Source: Deltaproteobacteria bacterium (GTDB lineage Bacteria; Desulfobacterota; Desulfovibrionia; Desulfovibrionales; Desulfovibrionaceae). Taken from it: a DNA stretch of 12,390 bases. A program made the translations under genes and the position numbers. Shown here piece by piece: positions 6,379 through 12,390 of this stretch. The notes beneath the pieces are model-generated. The model was not told where the DNA came from. It was given only the letters and a program-made list of their open reading frames with translations, and did not search any database. Positions within the stretch are counted from its first letter, which is position 1. Every line of letters begins with the position of its first letter. The stretch lies in assembly GCA_031280335.1 (NCBI GenBank), contig JAITGZ010000257.1, forward strand, positions 1 to 12,390, in the 5' to 3' direction.

Positions 6379-7254
6379 TTAATATACCCTGCGTTTGGAA
6401 AAACCTTCGCCCATGACATTGAAGGTATTTTCCACAATGAGAAAGGCATGTTCATCCAGTTCAAAAACAAGTTCTTCCAGGCGTTTAATCTGGTAATTTT
6501 GCAGCACGGTCATGACCATGAAACGCTCTTTGTTGGTAAAAGCTCCACGCGTGGGGATAAGGGTGGCCCCGCGTTTGAGCCGGTGAAGAATAGCCTGGGA
6601 GACATCCTCGTGTTTATCGGTAACGATAAAGGCCACTTTGCGGTGGTTGAACAAGGCGGCGAAATAGTCCATGACCACAGAGGTCAGAAAGATGAAAATG
6701 AGCGAATACATGGCCTTGGTAACATCCAGTGCCGCCAGTCCCAGAATGAAGAGAAGCAGATTGTATAAAAAGAAGACTTGTCCCATGCGGAAGTTGTATT
6801 TCTGATAGAGGATGATAGCCACAATGGTCAGGCCGCCATCGCTGCCCAGGGAGCGGACGATCAACCCCATGCCCGCGCCGCAGAGCGCGCCTGCAGCCAC
6901 CGCCGCCAGCAGTGGGTCTTCAAAGACGTAGCGTAAGCTGATGAGTTGAGTGATGACGGAGGTGGCGATAAAGCCGTACAGGGTGTAAAGTAAAAAACGC
7001 CGGCTTAGGAAGCGCCAGCCCAGAATGAACAGGGGGATATTCATCAGAAAATACCAGATGGAGGGCGAAAGACGACCGGTGGCATAATAAATGAGCATGC
7101 CGGTACCGAAAATGCCGCCGCTGATGAAATTTTGGGGTATGGCCAGGCTCACCGCGCCCAAGGCGTATAAAGTTACCCCGGCGGTAATTAAAAAGACGTT
7201 CCAGGGCACGGAGACGCTCAACGTGCTCAACCTGGATGTGGACATGTTGGGCAT
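6379..7254 (-). CDS. YitT-family membrane protein (DUF161 + DUF2179)
   Basis: 291 residues. Five or so hydrophobic helices are visible at about 18-40, 66-82, 88-108, 114-135 and 158-200, with the family's conserved glycine-rich stretches 'FISGGIFGTGMLIYY' (43-57) and 'LGSDGG' (136-141). A soluble C-terminal DUF2179 domain follows (about 206-286, beginning KVAFIVTDK and containing TRGAFTNKERFMVMTVL in part). YitT proteins are inner-membrane proteins of unknown transport function; the DUF2179 fold resembles small regulatory ligand-binding domains. The ATG at 7254 has GGAGG 4 bases upstream. It sits 29 bases after dxr and its TAA directly precedes the ATG of the LplT-PlsC fusion, so translational coupling is likely. 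Length is normal for the family. Confidence 0.9.
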   Translation of the reverse strand: MPNMSTSRLSTLSVSVPWNVFLITAGVTLYALGAVSLAIPQNFISGGIFGTGMLIYYATGRLSPSIWYFLMNIPLFILGWRFLSRRFLLYTLYGFIATSVITQLISLRYVFEDPLLAAVAAGALCGAGMGLIVRSLGSDGGLTIVAIILYQKYNFRMGQVFFLYNLLLFILGLAALDVTKAMYSLIFIFLTSVVMDYFAALFNHRKVAFIVTDKHEDVSQAILHRLKRGATLIPTRGAFTNKERFMVMTVLQNYQIKRLEELVFELDEHAFLIVENTFNVMGEGFSKRRVY

Positions 7255-7283
7255 GGTGCCTCCATAGGTTGCGCCGGGCGCGT

Positions 7284-8567
7284 TCAGCGCAGGCGGGCGG
7301 CTTGTTCGCGGGCCAGGGCGCGGGCCTGTTCATCCAGGGCCAGCACGGTTTCTATGTCGTTCGGGGCGCTGCTTTCGTGCCATTGTTCCAGCGTCATGGC
7401 CGCCAGTCCGGTAATTTGGGTAAAGGCGATTTTTCCGGACAAAAATAGAGCCACAGCGACTTCATTGGCCGCGTTCAGAGCCACAGTCAGCCCCCTGCCG
7501 CCTGCCAAGGCATCCCGCCAGTAGCCCAGGGCAGGAAAGGCGCTCGCGTCAGGCTCGAAAAAGCTCAGGGCTGGCACAGCAGCCAGGTTCAGTTCCGCCG
7601 CGCCCGAATCCAGGCGGTAAGGCCAACCCAGGCAGTGGGATATGGGTATGCGCATATCCGGCGTGCCAAGCTGGGCTAGGCGCGATGCGTCTTTAAACTC
7701 CACCAGTGAGTGAATGACGGATTGGGGGTGAATGAGAACTTCCACTTGATCCGGACGCAGACCGAACAGGCGGCATGCTTCCACATACTCCATGCCCTTG
7801 TTCATCATGGTGGCGGAGTCAATGCTGATCTTGGCCCCCATGTTCCAGGTGGGGTGGGCCAGGGCCTCCTGTGGGGTGATCCGGGCCAGGGATGCCGGAT
7901 CCCGATGCAGAAAAGGACCGCCGGAGGCAGTGAGAATAAGGCGGCGCAGGGAAGAGTTCGGAGCGTTTCCCTTTGCGTCTCTGGGCGGAAGCGCTTGCAG
8001 TCTTTCCGGCAGGCTGCGGGTCTGCTGTCCCGAAAGACATTGAAAAACGGCGTTATGTTCGGAGTCCACCGGCAGAATGGAAGCGCCGCCCAGGCGGCAT
8101 TCACGCCGCAGAATATCCCCGGCCAGGACAAGGGATTCTTTATTGGCCAGGGCCACCACCCTGCCCGCCTTCACCGCTGCGTAAGTGGCGCGCAGGCCGG
8201 CAGCGCCAGCTTGGGCGGACAGCACCACATCCGCCTCCACCTGTGCGGCCATGGCGGCATACCCCCCCGGCCCGCTCAATATTTCCGGATGATAGTCCGG
8301 GACTGCCCGCAATAGGATACGTAATTCTCCGGCTGCCCGCTCATCCAGAGCGGCCAGACAGGGCGGGCGCAGGCGCAGGGCTTGCTCGGCCAAAAGACGC
8401 ATGTTCCGCCCCCCGGCCAGGGCGGTGAGGGTAAAATAGCCCGCCGAGCGTTCCAGCACATCCAGGGCGGCGCGCCCAATGGAGCCGGTGGAGCCGAAAA
8501 GGGCGATTTTTCGGGGCCATGTCTCGGCAAATACGGCCGAAGGGAGTCCGGAGATGTAATTCAGCAT
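7284..8567 (-). CDS. dxr: 1-deoxy-D-xylulose 5-phosphate reductoisomerase
   Basis: Second enzyme of the MEP isoprenoid pathway: DXP to 2-C-methyl-D-erythritol 4-phosphate with NADPH and a divalent metal; cytoplasmic. Motifs seen in order: NADPH loop ALFGSTGSIG (22-31), ANKESLVLAG, the metal and substrate site PVDSEHNAVFQ, LTASGGPF, the active-site loop region PTWNMGAKISIDSATMMNKG, HPQSVIHSLVEF and TPDMRIPISHC, then a C-terminal helical domain ending with ALAREQAARLR. The frame is open up to a TTG at 8642, but the ATG at 8567 leaves a short 20-residue lead before the NADPH loop and is preferred, though its Shine-Dalgarno (GGAT) is weak. The product is 427 residues, slightly longer than the usual ~400. 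It heads a dxr > yitT > fusion operon; the common uppS-cdsA-dxr-rseP neighbours are absent here. Confidence 0.97.
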   Translation of the reverse strand: MLNYISGLPSAVFAETWPRKIALFGSTGSIGRAALDVLERSAGYFTLTALAGGRNMRLLAEQALRLRPPCLAALDERAAGELRILLRAVPDYHPEILSGPGGYAAMAAQVEADVVLSAQAGAAGLRATYAAVKAGRVVALANKESLVLAGDILRRECRLGGASILPVDSEHNAVFQCLSGQQTRSLPERLQALPPRDAKGNAPNSSLRRLILTASGGPFLHRDPASLARITPQEALAHPTWNMGAKISIDSATMMNKGMEYVEACRLFGLRPDQVEVLIHPQSVIHSLVEFKDASRLAQLGTPDMRIPISHCLGWPYRLDSGAAELNLAAVPALSFFEPDASAFPALGYWRDALAGGRGLTVALNAANEVAVALFLSGKIAFTQITGLAAMTLEQWHESSAPNDIETVLALDEQARALAREQAARLR

Positions 8568-8840
8568 GGATAATCCGCGAGAGAATGCATAACCGCAGCA
8601 TGAAATAAAAGCAAGACGGCTGTTTATAACCGGAAAAAGCAACCCTGCCGGGGGTGCGGCCTCTCTCCCCCAAGATGCCCAACGGGTATGTTCGCCCAGG
8701 TGCCGTTTTATTTCTGTCGTCCCTTGGGCATAACGGCAATGGACCGTTGATCTCCCTTGCCGGGGAGGATATGGTGGAGTGTTCCCCCTGATGGAACTTT
8801 GGTGATAGCCCCAATAATTTAAACTGATGAAATGTCAAAG
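8568..8840. other. 273-base intergenic region between dxr and the first glycosyltransferase gene
   Basis: No supported gene. It contains repeat copy B (8684-8739), a GGGGG/CCCCC inverted pair around 8650-8673, and at its right end a perfect TTGACA on the minus strand (8833-8838) two bases after the glycosyltransferase stop codon, but the box 16 bases on is only TATTGG, so the dxr promoter is not firmly placed. Confidence 0.6.
8684..8739 (-). repeat. Diverged intergenic repeat, copy B
   Basis: Partner of 2533-2587, same orientation, about 75% identical by manual alignment. Copy B has a perfect 7-bp inverted pair TGCCGTT (8701-8707)/AACGGCA (8732-8738). The small hairpin that is perfect in copy A is weaker here (GGGTA-TGTT-CGCCC), but its 4-base loop is conserved. 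It could be a structured RNA leader, a decayed mobile repeat or a protein site. Confidence 0.6.
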
Positions 8841-10067
8841 TTAATTTGCTTTACCTGCCTTTTCTTCCAGTTCCGCCAGTTCCAGTTGAAAATTTTCTTC
8901 ACGTACGCGCAAGGTGGGGCTGTGACGCAGGTAAAAAAGCAGATCGCGGGCTTCGTCATTCTGTTGCAGTTCCAGGCGCAGGCGAATAAGTTCCGTGTAG
9001 TTCTGGGGCAGTTCGCCCAAACTCAAGGCTTGGTAAATGAATTGTTCAGCCCTGGCATATTCGCGTTTTTGTCGGGCGATGAAGGCGCGGGTGAGCCAGA
9101 GCAAGGGGTCGGAGTCAAAGCGAATGGCGGCCCGGCAGAGGGCGCATTCGGCTTTTTCCCATTGTTTTTGCAGGATAAGGCTGCGAGCCATATCCAAGTA
9201 GGGCTGCAATCCGGTGGGGCTGTCTTGTCCGCAATGCGGCGGTTCCGCGAGGAACAGGGGTATGAGCTTTTGTTCCATAGCTTTGCGCACTGCGGGTGAA
9301 AAACGCCGTATGCTTGTATCTTCTTCACGGAGAAAGCGGGTTTGTTCATAAAATGCCTCCAGGCGTTTGCCCCCCTTATCCGGGGTGACGCTGGCCCTGC
9401 CGCGCAGCACCTTGCGTTCAAAGTCTTGTTGTGAGCGGTAATAATAGTGGTTAATCCAGGCCCTGCGGCGTATGGGCGGGGCCAGGGATTCTTCCGCCGG
9501 GATGGGCGTGTGGTTTTCGCTCACGCAATATGCTCCGGGGGCAAAGATGAAGGTATGCGGATTTTTGGCGCCCATGGCGTATCTGGGGTCCACCAAGCTT
9601 TTGAAGTGCAGGTCGGCATCAGGCCGGTGCAGACGTTCGGTGTAGTTATCCATGACCAGCCCGGTGGGGCGGCGTAGATGTCCGTTGGAGCTGAAAGTGC
9701 GCCAGTTCAGGATCAGTCCGGCGTAAGGCTCAAATTCAGCCATGAAGGCGCGTAAATCAGTATAATTTTGGATATAGACGAACTCATCCAGATCAATAAA
9801 ACCAATCCAGCGGCATTCCGGGCCGTAAACGCGCAGACAGTGGTCGTAGCTGGGCATCTGCCGCCCGTGGCCTTCGGCCTCCATCAGGGTGAGACGCCCT
9901 TGATCCATGAAGCGGCGTACCGCCGGGAGATGGCGTAAAGGGGCGGCGCTCATATTGTCATAGACATAAAAATGTTCCACCCCCAACAGGCTGTGATAGC
10001 ACAGCCATTCTTCCACAAAAAATTCTTCATCTTTGGCGATGCAGCACAGGGCAAGGTAATATTTCAT
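8841..10067 (-). CDS. Glycosyltransferase, GT92/GT2-like (Glyco_tranf_2_4 type), with helical C-terminal extension
   Basis: 408 residues. The N-terminus (YLALCCIAKDEEFFVEEW, then GVEHFYVYDN at 29-38) and the metal-binding FIDLDEF (90-96) are the GT-A type signature of the family; INHYYYRSQQDF (205-216) is a second conserved block. Such enzymes move a sugar from a nucleotide donor, often onto surface polysaccharide; donor and acceptor cannot be read here. Residues about 285-400 form helical pairs resembling two TPR-like units (WEKAECALCRAAI, YARAEQFIYQALSL). No membrane segment. The frame is open to 10193, but the ATG at 10067 is chosen because it aligns with the start of the paralogue upstream, has AAAGGA ahead, and the extra frame runs through hairpins. 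It is a tandem paralogue of the next gene: about 27 of the first 38 aligned residues are identical. Confidence 0.88.
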   Translation of the reverse strand: MKYYLALCCIAKDEEFFVEEWLCYHSLLGVEHFYVYDNMSAAPLRHLPAVRRFMDQGRLTLMEAEGHGRQMPSYDHCLRVYGPECRWIGFIDLDEFVYIQNYTDLRAFMAEFEPYAGLILNWRTFSSNGHLRRPTGLVMDNYTERLHRPDADLHFKSLVDPRYAMGAKNPHTFIFAPGAYCVSENHTPIPAEESLAPPIRRRAWINHYYYRSQQDFERKVLRGRASVTPDKGGKRLEAFYEQTRFLREEDTSIRRFSPAVRKAMEQKLIPLFLAEPPHCGQDSPTGLQPYLDMARSLILQKQWEKAECALCRAAIRFDSDPLLWLTRAFIARQKREYARAEQFIYQALSLGELPQNYTELIRLRLELQQNDEARDLLFYLRHSPTLRVREENFQLELAELEEKAGKAN

Positions 10068-10081
10068 CCGCCGGTTCCTTT

Positions 10082-10176
10082 GTGGTTTGAGACCCCGGCC
10101 TGCAGGCCGGAGATAGACCACTCCGCCCTGAAGGGGCCTTCCAGGCGGAAGTCCAGCCGGGGATGCGCGCCCCCGG
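10082..10176. repeat. Cluster of three GC-rich hairpins between the two glycosyltransferase genes
   Basis: (i) CCGGCCTGCAGGCCGG at 10095-10110 is a perfect 16-base palindrome, flanked by an outer GTGGT (10082-10086)/ACCAC (10117-10121) pair. (ii) TCCGCC (10122-10127) pairs with GGCGGA (10144-10149), with an inner GAAGG/CCTTC pair. (iii) CCGGGG (10157-10162) pairs with CCCCGG (10171-10176) around 8 bases. There is no T-run, so they are not classical terminators. On the minus strand they precede the ribosome site of the downstream glycosyltransferase gene and may form a structured leader or an mRNA-stabilising or attenuating element. Confidence 0.65.
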
Positions 10177-10228
10177 ATGGACGCCAAACGCATGATCCTA
10201 TCGGTCCATGCTGCATTATTGACGGTCT

Positions 10229-11479
10229 TTATAGATCTTTGTAGCGCAGAATTTTTTTAGCCAGCTCCAGCTTGTGGTTGAGATCCGCCGAACTGGTGCG
10301 CACGGTGGATGCGTACAATAAAAAGGCCAGTACGGCCTTGGCTTCGTCCTGCCGGTCGCTTTGCAGCAGGAGATCCAGCAGTTCTTCGTAGCATTGGGGC
10401 AGTTCATTCAGACTGAAGGCTTTTTTCAGAAAACGCCCGGCGCGTTCACGTTGCCCCTGACGGCGGGCCAGGGAAGCTCTGACAACCCAGAGTTCCGCCA
10501 AGTGGGCGTAGCGCAGCCCGGCCCTGCATAACAGCAGTTCCGCCTCACTGAAGCGCCTGTCATGCATGCATAGCCCGGCCAGGCGCGTATAGACCTTAAG
10601 CTCGCTGTCCTCCGGGGGCATGGCTGGTCCTGGCGCTCCCAGGGGAGGCTCAGGGCGCAGGGCGGCATCGGAATACAGGCGTTCCTCCAAAGCCGGCAGA
10701 AAGCGCAAGACGGCTTCGTCTTTTTCTTGTTTTTCCTGGACTAGGCGGTAAAAATCCGCGTAATCCACCGTGGCTTTGTCGGAAAGCACATCGGCGCGAC
10801 CGCGTTGAATGCGCCGCTCCGCGTCCTGCTGTGATTTGAGCATGTAGTGGTTAATGCAGGCCTTGTCCCAGGAGACAGGCATGAGGGAGCCTCCGAAGGG
10901 CAGGGGACGAAAATGTTCGTTCACCGCTTTTTCCCTACGATGGGGAAAAAAGGCGTGCGCCGTATGCACATTGGCTGTTCTGGCCGGCTGCACCACGCTT
11001 TTTATATGTAGGTGTACAGGATGCAGGCGTTCAAAGCGCTCTTGGTAATTGCGCAGCACCAGGCCGGGCGGGCGGCTTAAAAAACCGCTGCTGCCAAAGC
11101 ACTTCCAGCTCAGGGCCAGGCAGGAAAAATCTTCGTATTCCACCAGCAGTAAGCGCATATCCTCATGGAGCAGGGGACAGATAAATTCATCCAGATCGAT
11201 GAAGGCCAGCCATTGGCATTGCGTCCCATAATTTTGCAGGCAATGGGCGTAGGCGGGCAATTGCATGGCCCGGCCGGCAATGGGAGTGAGAGTGAGCAGC
11301 CCCGCCGCAGCCAATTTTTGCACAAAAGAATTCTCTTCCAGAGGAGGCGTGCTGAAGTTGTCATAGACAAAAAAATGTTCCACCCCGATAAGCTGATGGT
11401 AGGTGAACCATTCCTCCATGAATGGTTCTTCGTCTTTAATGATGCAGCAAGCTGCAAGGTAGAATTTGGGATGCGCCAT
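10229..11479 (-). CDS. Glycosyltransferase, GT92/GT2-like (Glyco_tranf_2_4 type), with helical C-terminal extension
   Basis: 416 residues, paralogue of the gene at 8841-10067 with the same layout: YLAACCIIKDEEPFMEEW (7-24), GVEHFFVYDN (32-41), FIDLDEF (93-99) with the DxD-type metal site, INHYMLKSQQDAERR (209-223), and a C-terminal helical-repeat-like tail from about 305 (FSEAELLLCRAGLRYA, RAGRFLKKAFSLNELP). The tail ends NHKLELAKKILRYKDL, as the paralogue ends with a similar charged helix. Expected role: sugar transfer to a surface glycan, acceptor unknown. No membrane segment. The start ATG at 11479 is supported by alignment to the paralogue, but no Shine-Dalgarno is visible; a TATTAT box (11489-11494) lies so close that a very short or absent leader is possible. 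The gene is divergent from fxsA (71 bases apart). Confidence 0.88.
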   Translation of the reverse strand: MAHPKFYLAACCIIKDEEPFMEEWFTYHQLIGVEHFFVYDNFSTPPLEENSFVQKLAAAGLLTLTPIAGRAMQLPAYAHCLQNYGTQCQWLAFIDLDEFICPLLHEDMRLLLVEYEDFSCLALSWKCFGSSGFLSRPPGLVLRNYQERFERLHPVHLHIKSVVQPARTANVHTAHAFFPHRREKAVNEHFRPLPFGGSLMPVSWDKACINHYMLKSQQDAERRIQRGRADVLSDKATVDYADFYRLVQEKQEKDEAVLRFLPALEERLYSDAALRPEPPLGAPGPAMPPEDSELKVYTRLAGLCMHDRRFSEAELLLCRAGLRYAHLAELWVVRASLARRQGQRERAGRFLKKAFSLNELPQCYEELLDLLLQSDRQDEAKAVLAFLLYASTVRTSSADLNHKLELAKKILRYKDL

Positions 11480-11550
11480 GGGATCATGATAATACGTTGC
11501 GTGGGAAAAGTAAATTGCACCCCGGCCCGGCGTGTGTTATGCGGAGTGAT

Positions 11551-12057
11551 ATGTTTCTTCTCTGCGCGCTGCTTTATATAAGTCTGGAAATTTACCTGTT
11601 CTATATTTTGGCCGTCTGCTTCGGCCCCTGGGCTATTCCCGCCATGCTTGCGGCCTCCGGCCTCGCGGGCTTGGCGCTATTGCGGCGCGGGGGCGCGGGC
11701 ACGGCCGGGGCAATGATTTTTAACTTTCTGTCCGGGTTGTTTCTGGTGGTGCCTGGAGTTTTATCCACCCTGGTAGGCTTTTTGCTGCTTATGCCCCCGG
11801 TGCGGCGTTTTCTGGCCCGCCGCACCGGGGAATACGCATTGGAAAAAACCGGTCTGGGGCGGGTGATACGCTGGGCCGGCCGGGGTGAAGACCTGAGCGC
11901 GAAGTTTCAGGCCGGATCGGGCGGAACGGAGAAAGGCCCGGCGAGGGAAGAAAGCAGGGAGGGTTTCGAGGATGCTTCGGAAGGCGTGGCCGCCCGCTAC
12001 AAGAGCGCCCGAGAATCCGATTCAGTTATTGATGCCGAACCGGTGAAAAAACAATAA
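11551..12057 (+). CDS. fxsA: FxsA-family cytoplasmic membrane protein
   Basis: 168 residues from ATG 11551, chosen because GGAG lies 4 bases upstream and the protein then starts directly with the first membrane helix (FLLCALLYISLEIYLFYILAV in part: LLCALLYISLEIYLF). The frame also contains ATGs at 11497 and 11539. FxsA features: helices at about 2-23, 28-46 and 57-82, the LALLRRGG turn at 41-48, the VVPGVLSTLVGFLLLMPPVRRFL segment (66-88) matching the family's conserved PG.L.D..G....PP.R. The segment between LLRR and the third helix is short compared with members I know. Residues about 93-168 are a charged, low-complexity cytoplasmic tail. E. coli FxsA is known for relieving F-plasmid exclusion of phage T7; its normal role is unknown. 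Only plus-strand gene of the window with good support. Confidence 0.87.
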   Translation: MFLLCALLYISLEIYLFYILAVCFGPWAIPAMLAASGLAGLALLRRGGAGTAGAMIFNFLSGLFLVVPGVLSTLVGFLLLMPPVRRFLARRTGEYALEKTGLGRVIRWAGRGEDLSAKFQAGSGGTEKGPAREESREGFEDASEGVAARYKSARESDSVIDAEPVKKQ

Positions 12058-12089
12058 GCCTTTTGCCTGACCATCGCGCAGGAAGCGCG

Positions 12090-12239
12090 CCCTTGCAAGG
12101 GGCAATGGGGCGGCTGCTGGACGCGGGCACAGACGATTTGGCACTTTCGCCTTTTATGGTCTTTGAAATTGAAGACCTGATGAATCATGAAAAGCCGGTG
12201 AATCTGTATCTGGTTATTTCCCCGGCTGATTTGGATATG
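12090..12239 (+). pseudogene. Fragment of conjugation genes: trbE (virB4)-like piece joined to traG (virD4)-like piece
   Basis: In the frame of ATG 12105 the reading is MGRLLDAGTDDLALS, then PFMVFEIEDLMN, then HEKPVNLYLVISPADLD. The first two parts look like the TrbE/VirB4 stretch 'GRLLDA..D.L.L..F.VFEMEHLMN'; the last part looks like the VirD4/TraG stretch 'DLMN.DKPVSLYLVISPAD.D'. Both families share an LMN at the join (codons 12177-12185), suggesting recombination there. Homology stops at about 12239, just before the ABC-F stop codon on the other strand. No start signal or full domain exists, so this is a fossil of a conjugative element. Recognition is from memory of the families and covers only about 50 residues. 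Confidence 0.6.
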
Positions 12240-12242
12240 GAA

Positions 12243-12390
12243 TTAAGCGCCATTCCCCAACTCCCCCAAATCCAGAAAACTTGTGGCTACCCGTTGCAGA
12301 AATATCTGGTCGTGCTCCACCAGCACCATAGTCGGCTGGTACTCCAGAATCAGATTTTCAATCTGGATGCGGGAAATAACATCAATGTAG
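12243..12390 (-). CDS. ABC-F family ATPase, C-terminal end only (ribosomal-protection type), cut by window edge
   Basis: The last 48 codons, minus strand, ending TAA at 12243-12245. The reading begins YIDVISRIQIENLIL, continues EYQPTMVLVEHD and ends in VATSFLDLGELGNGA. This is the end of the second ATP-binding domain: the helix after the D-loop ('IDVISRIQIE'), then the strand and switch histidine in VEHD (His26 of the fragment), as in Lsa/Vga/Msr-like ABC-F proteins that displace ribosome-targeting antibiotics, and less like the housekeeping EttA/Uup type. Which subgroup and which drugs cannot be told from this piece. It adjoins the trbE/traG fossil, consistent with arrival on a conjugative element. 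ABC-F proteins are cytoplasmic and lack membrane helices. Confidence 0.82.
   Translation of the reverse strand, partial: YIDVISRIQIENLILEYQPTMVLVEHDQIFLQRVATSFLDLGELGNGA

Noticed and set aside
8568..8642. TTG start of dxr giving 25 extra residues
   Set aside because: No ribosome site at the TTG, and an ATG closer to the NADPH-binding loop fits family length better.
8341..8838. 165-codon minus-strand frame overlapping the dxr start and repeat copy B
   Set aside because: It overlaps dxr in another frame, has no family resemblance, and the related repeat copy A has a stop codon in the corresponding frame.
10068..10193. N-terminal extension of the first glycosyltransferase
   Set aside because: It translates through the three hairpins, has no counterpart in the paralogue, and a ribosome site lies just before the ATG at 10067.
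12090..12101. CCCTTGCAAGGG palindrome and nearby CGCGC/GCGCG stem downstream of fxsA as a terminator
   Set aside because: Perfect but short, with no T-run after it on either strand; may be chance in GC-rich DNA.
1..12390. CRISPR arrays, tRNA or rRNA genes, insertion sequences
   Set aside because: No regularly spaced direct repeats, no cloverleaf or rRNA-like stretch and no transposase reading were seen on either strand.

Overview
This is a chromosomal segment of a Gram-negative bacterium, most likely a member of the Desulfovibrionaceae. This is inferred from the gene set and protein style: CMP-Kdo synthetase, an LplT-PlsC-Aas fusion, an FmdE-like protein, AMMECR1 and a moderately GC-rich composition. 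No rRNA or marker gene is present to prove it. Nearly all genes lie on the minus strand, so transcription runs from right to left, and the theme is envelope and lipid metabolism.

Layout from left to right. (1) 1-2283, minus: a four-gene run read as dinB-like > kdsB > TPR protein > AMMECR1 (cut by the left edge). It has a good sigma70-type promoter at 2334-2362 and tight spacing. (2) 2284-2617: a 334-base gap holding that promoter, a 9-bp perfect hairpin and copy A of a diverged intergenic repeat. (3) 2618-3232: an FmdE-family protein with a C-terminal zinc ribbon. (4) 3305-8567, minus: dxr > yitT-like > lplT-plsC-aas-like fusion, with yitT and the fusion abutting stop-to-start and a likely terminator overlapping the fusion's stop codon. 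(5) 8568-8840: a gap with copy B of the repeat. (6) 8841-11479: two tandem paralogous GT92/GT2-like glycosyltransferases with helical C-terminal extensions, separated by 161 bases that contain three successive GC-rich hairpins. (7) 11551-12057, plus: an fxsA-like membrane protein. (8) 12090-12390: what looks like conjugation debris (a trbE-like piece joined to a traG/virD4-like piece, plus strand), then the 3' end of an ABC-F ATPase gene on the minus strand, cut by the right edge.

How it fits together: kdsB supplies CMP-Kdo for LPS, the glycosyltransferases may decorate surface glycans, dxr makes isoprenoid precursors (also needed for the undecaprenyl carrier), and the LplT-PlsC fusion handles phospholipid remodelling. 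The right end looks like accessory DNA. The most notable points are the decayed, truncated adenylating domain in the 1020-residue fusion, the diverged repeat pair, the hairpin cluster between the glycosyltransferases, and the trbE/traG chimera beside an ABC-F gene. I see no clearly new multi-gene system, CRISPR array, tRNA or rRNA.
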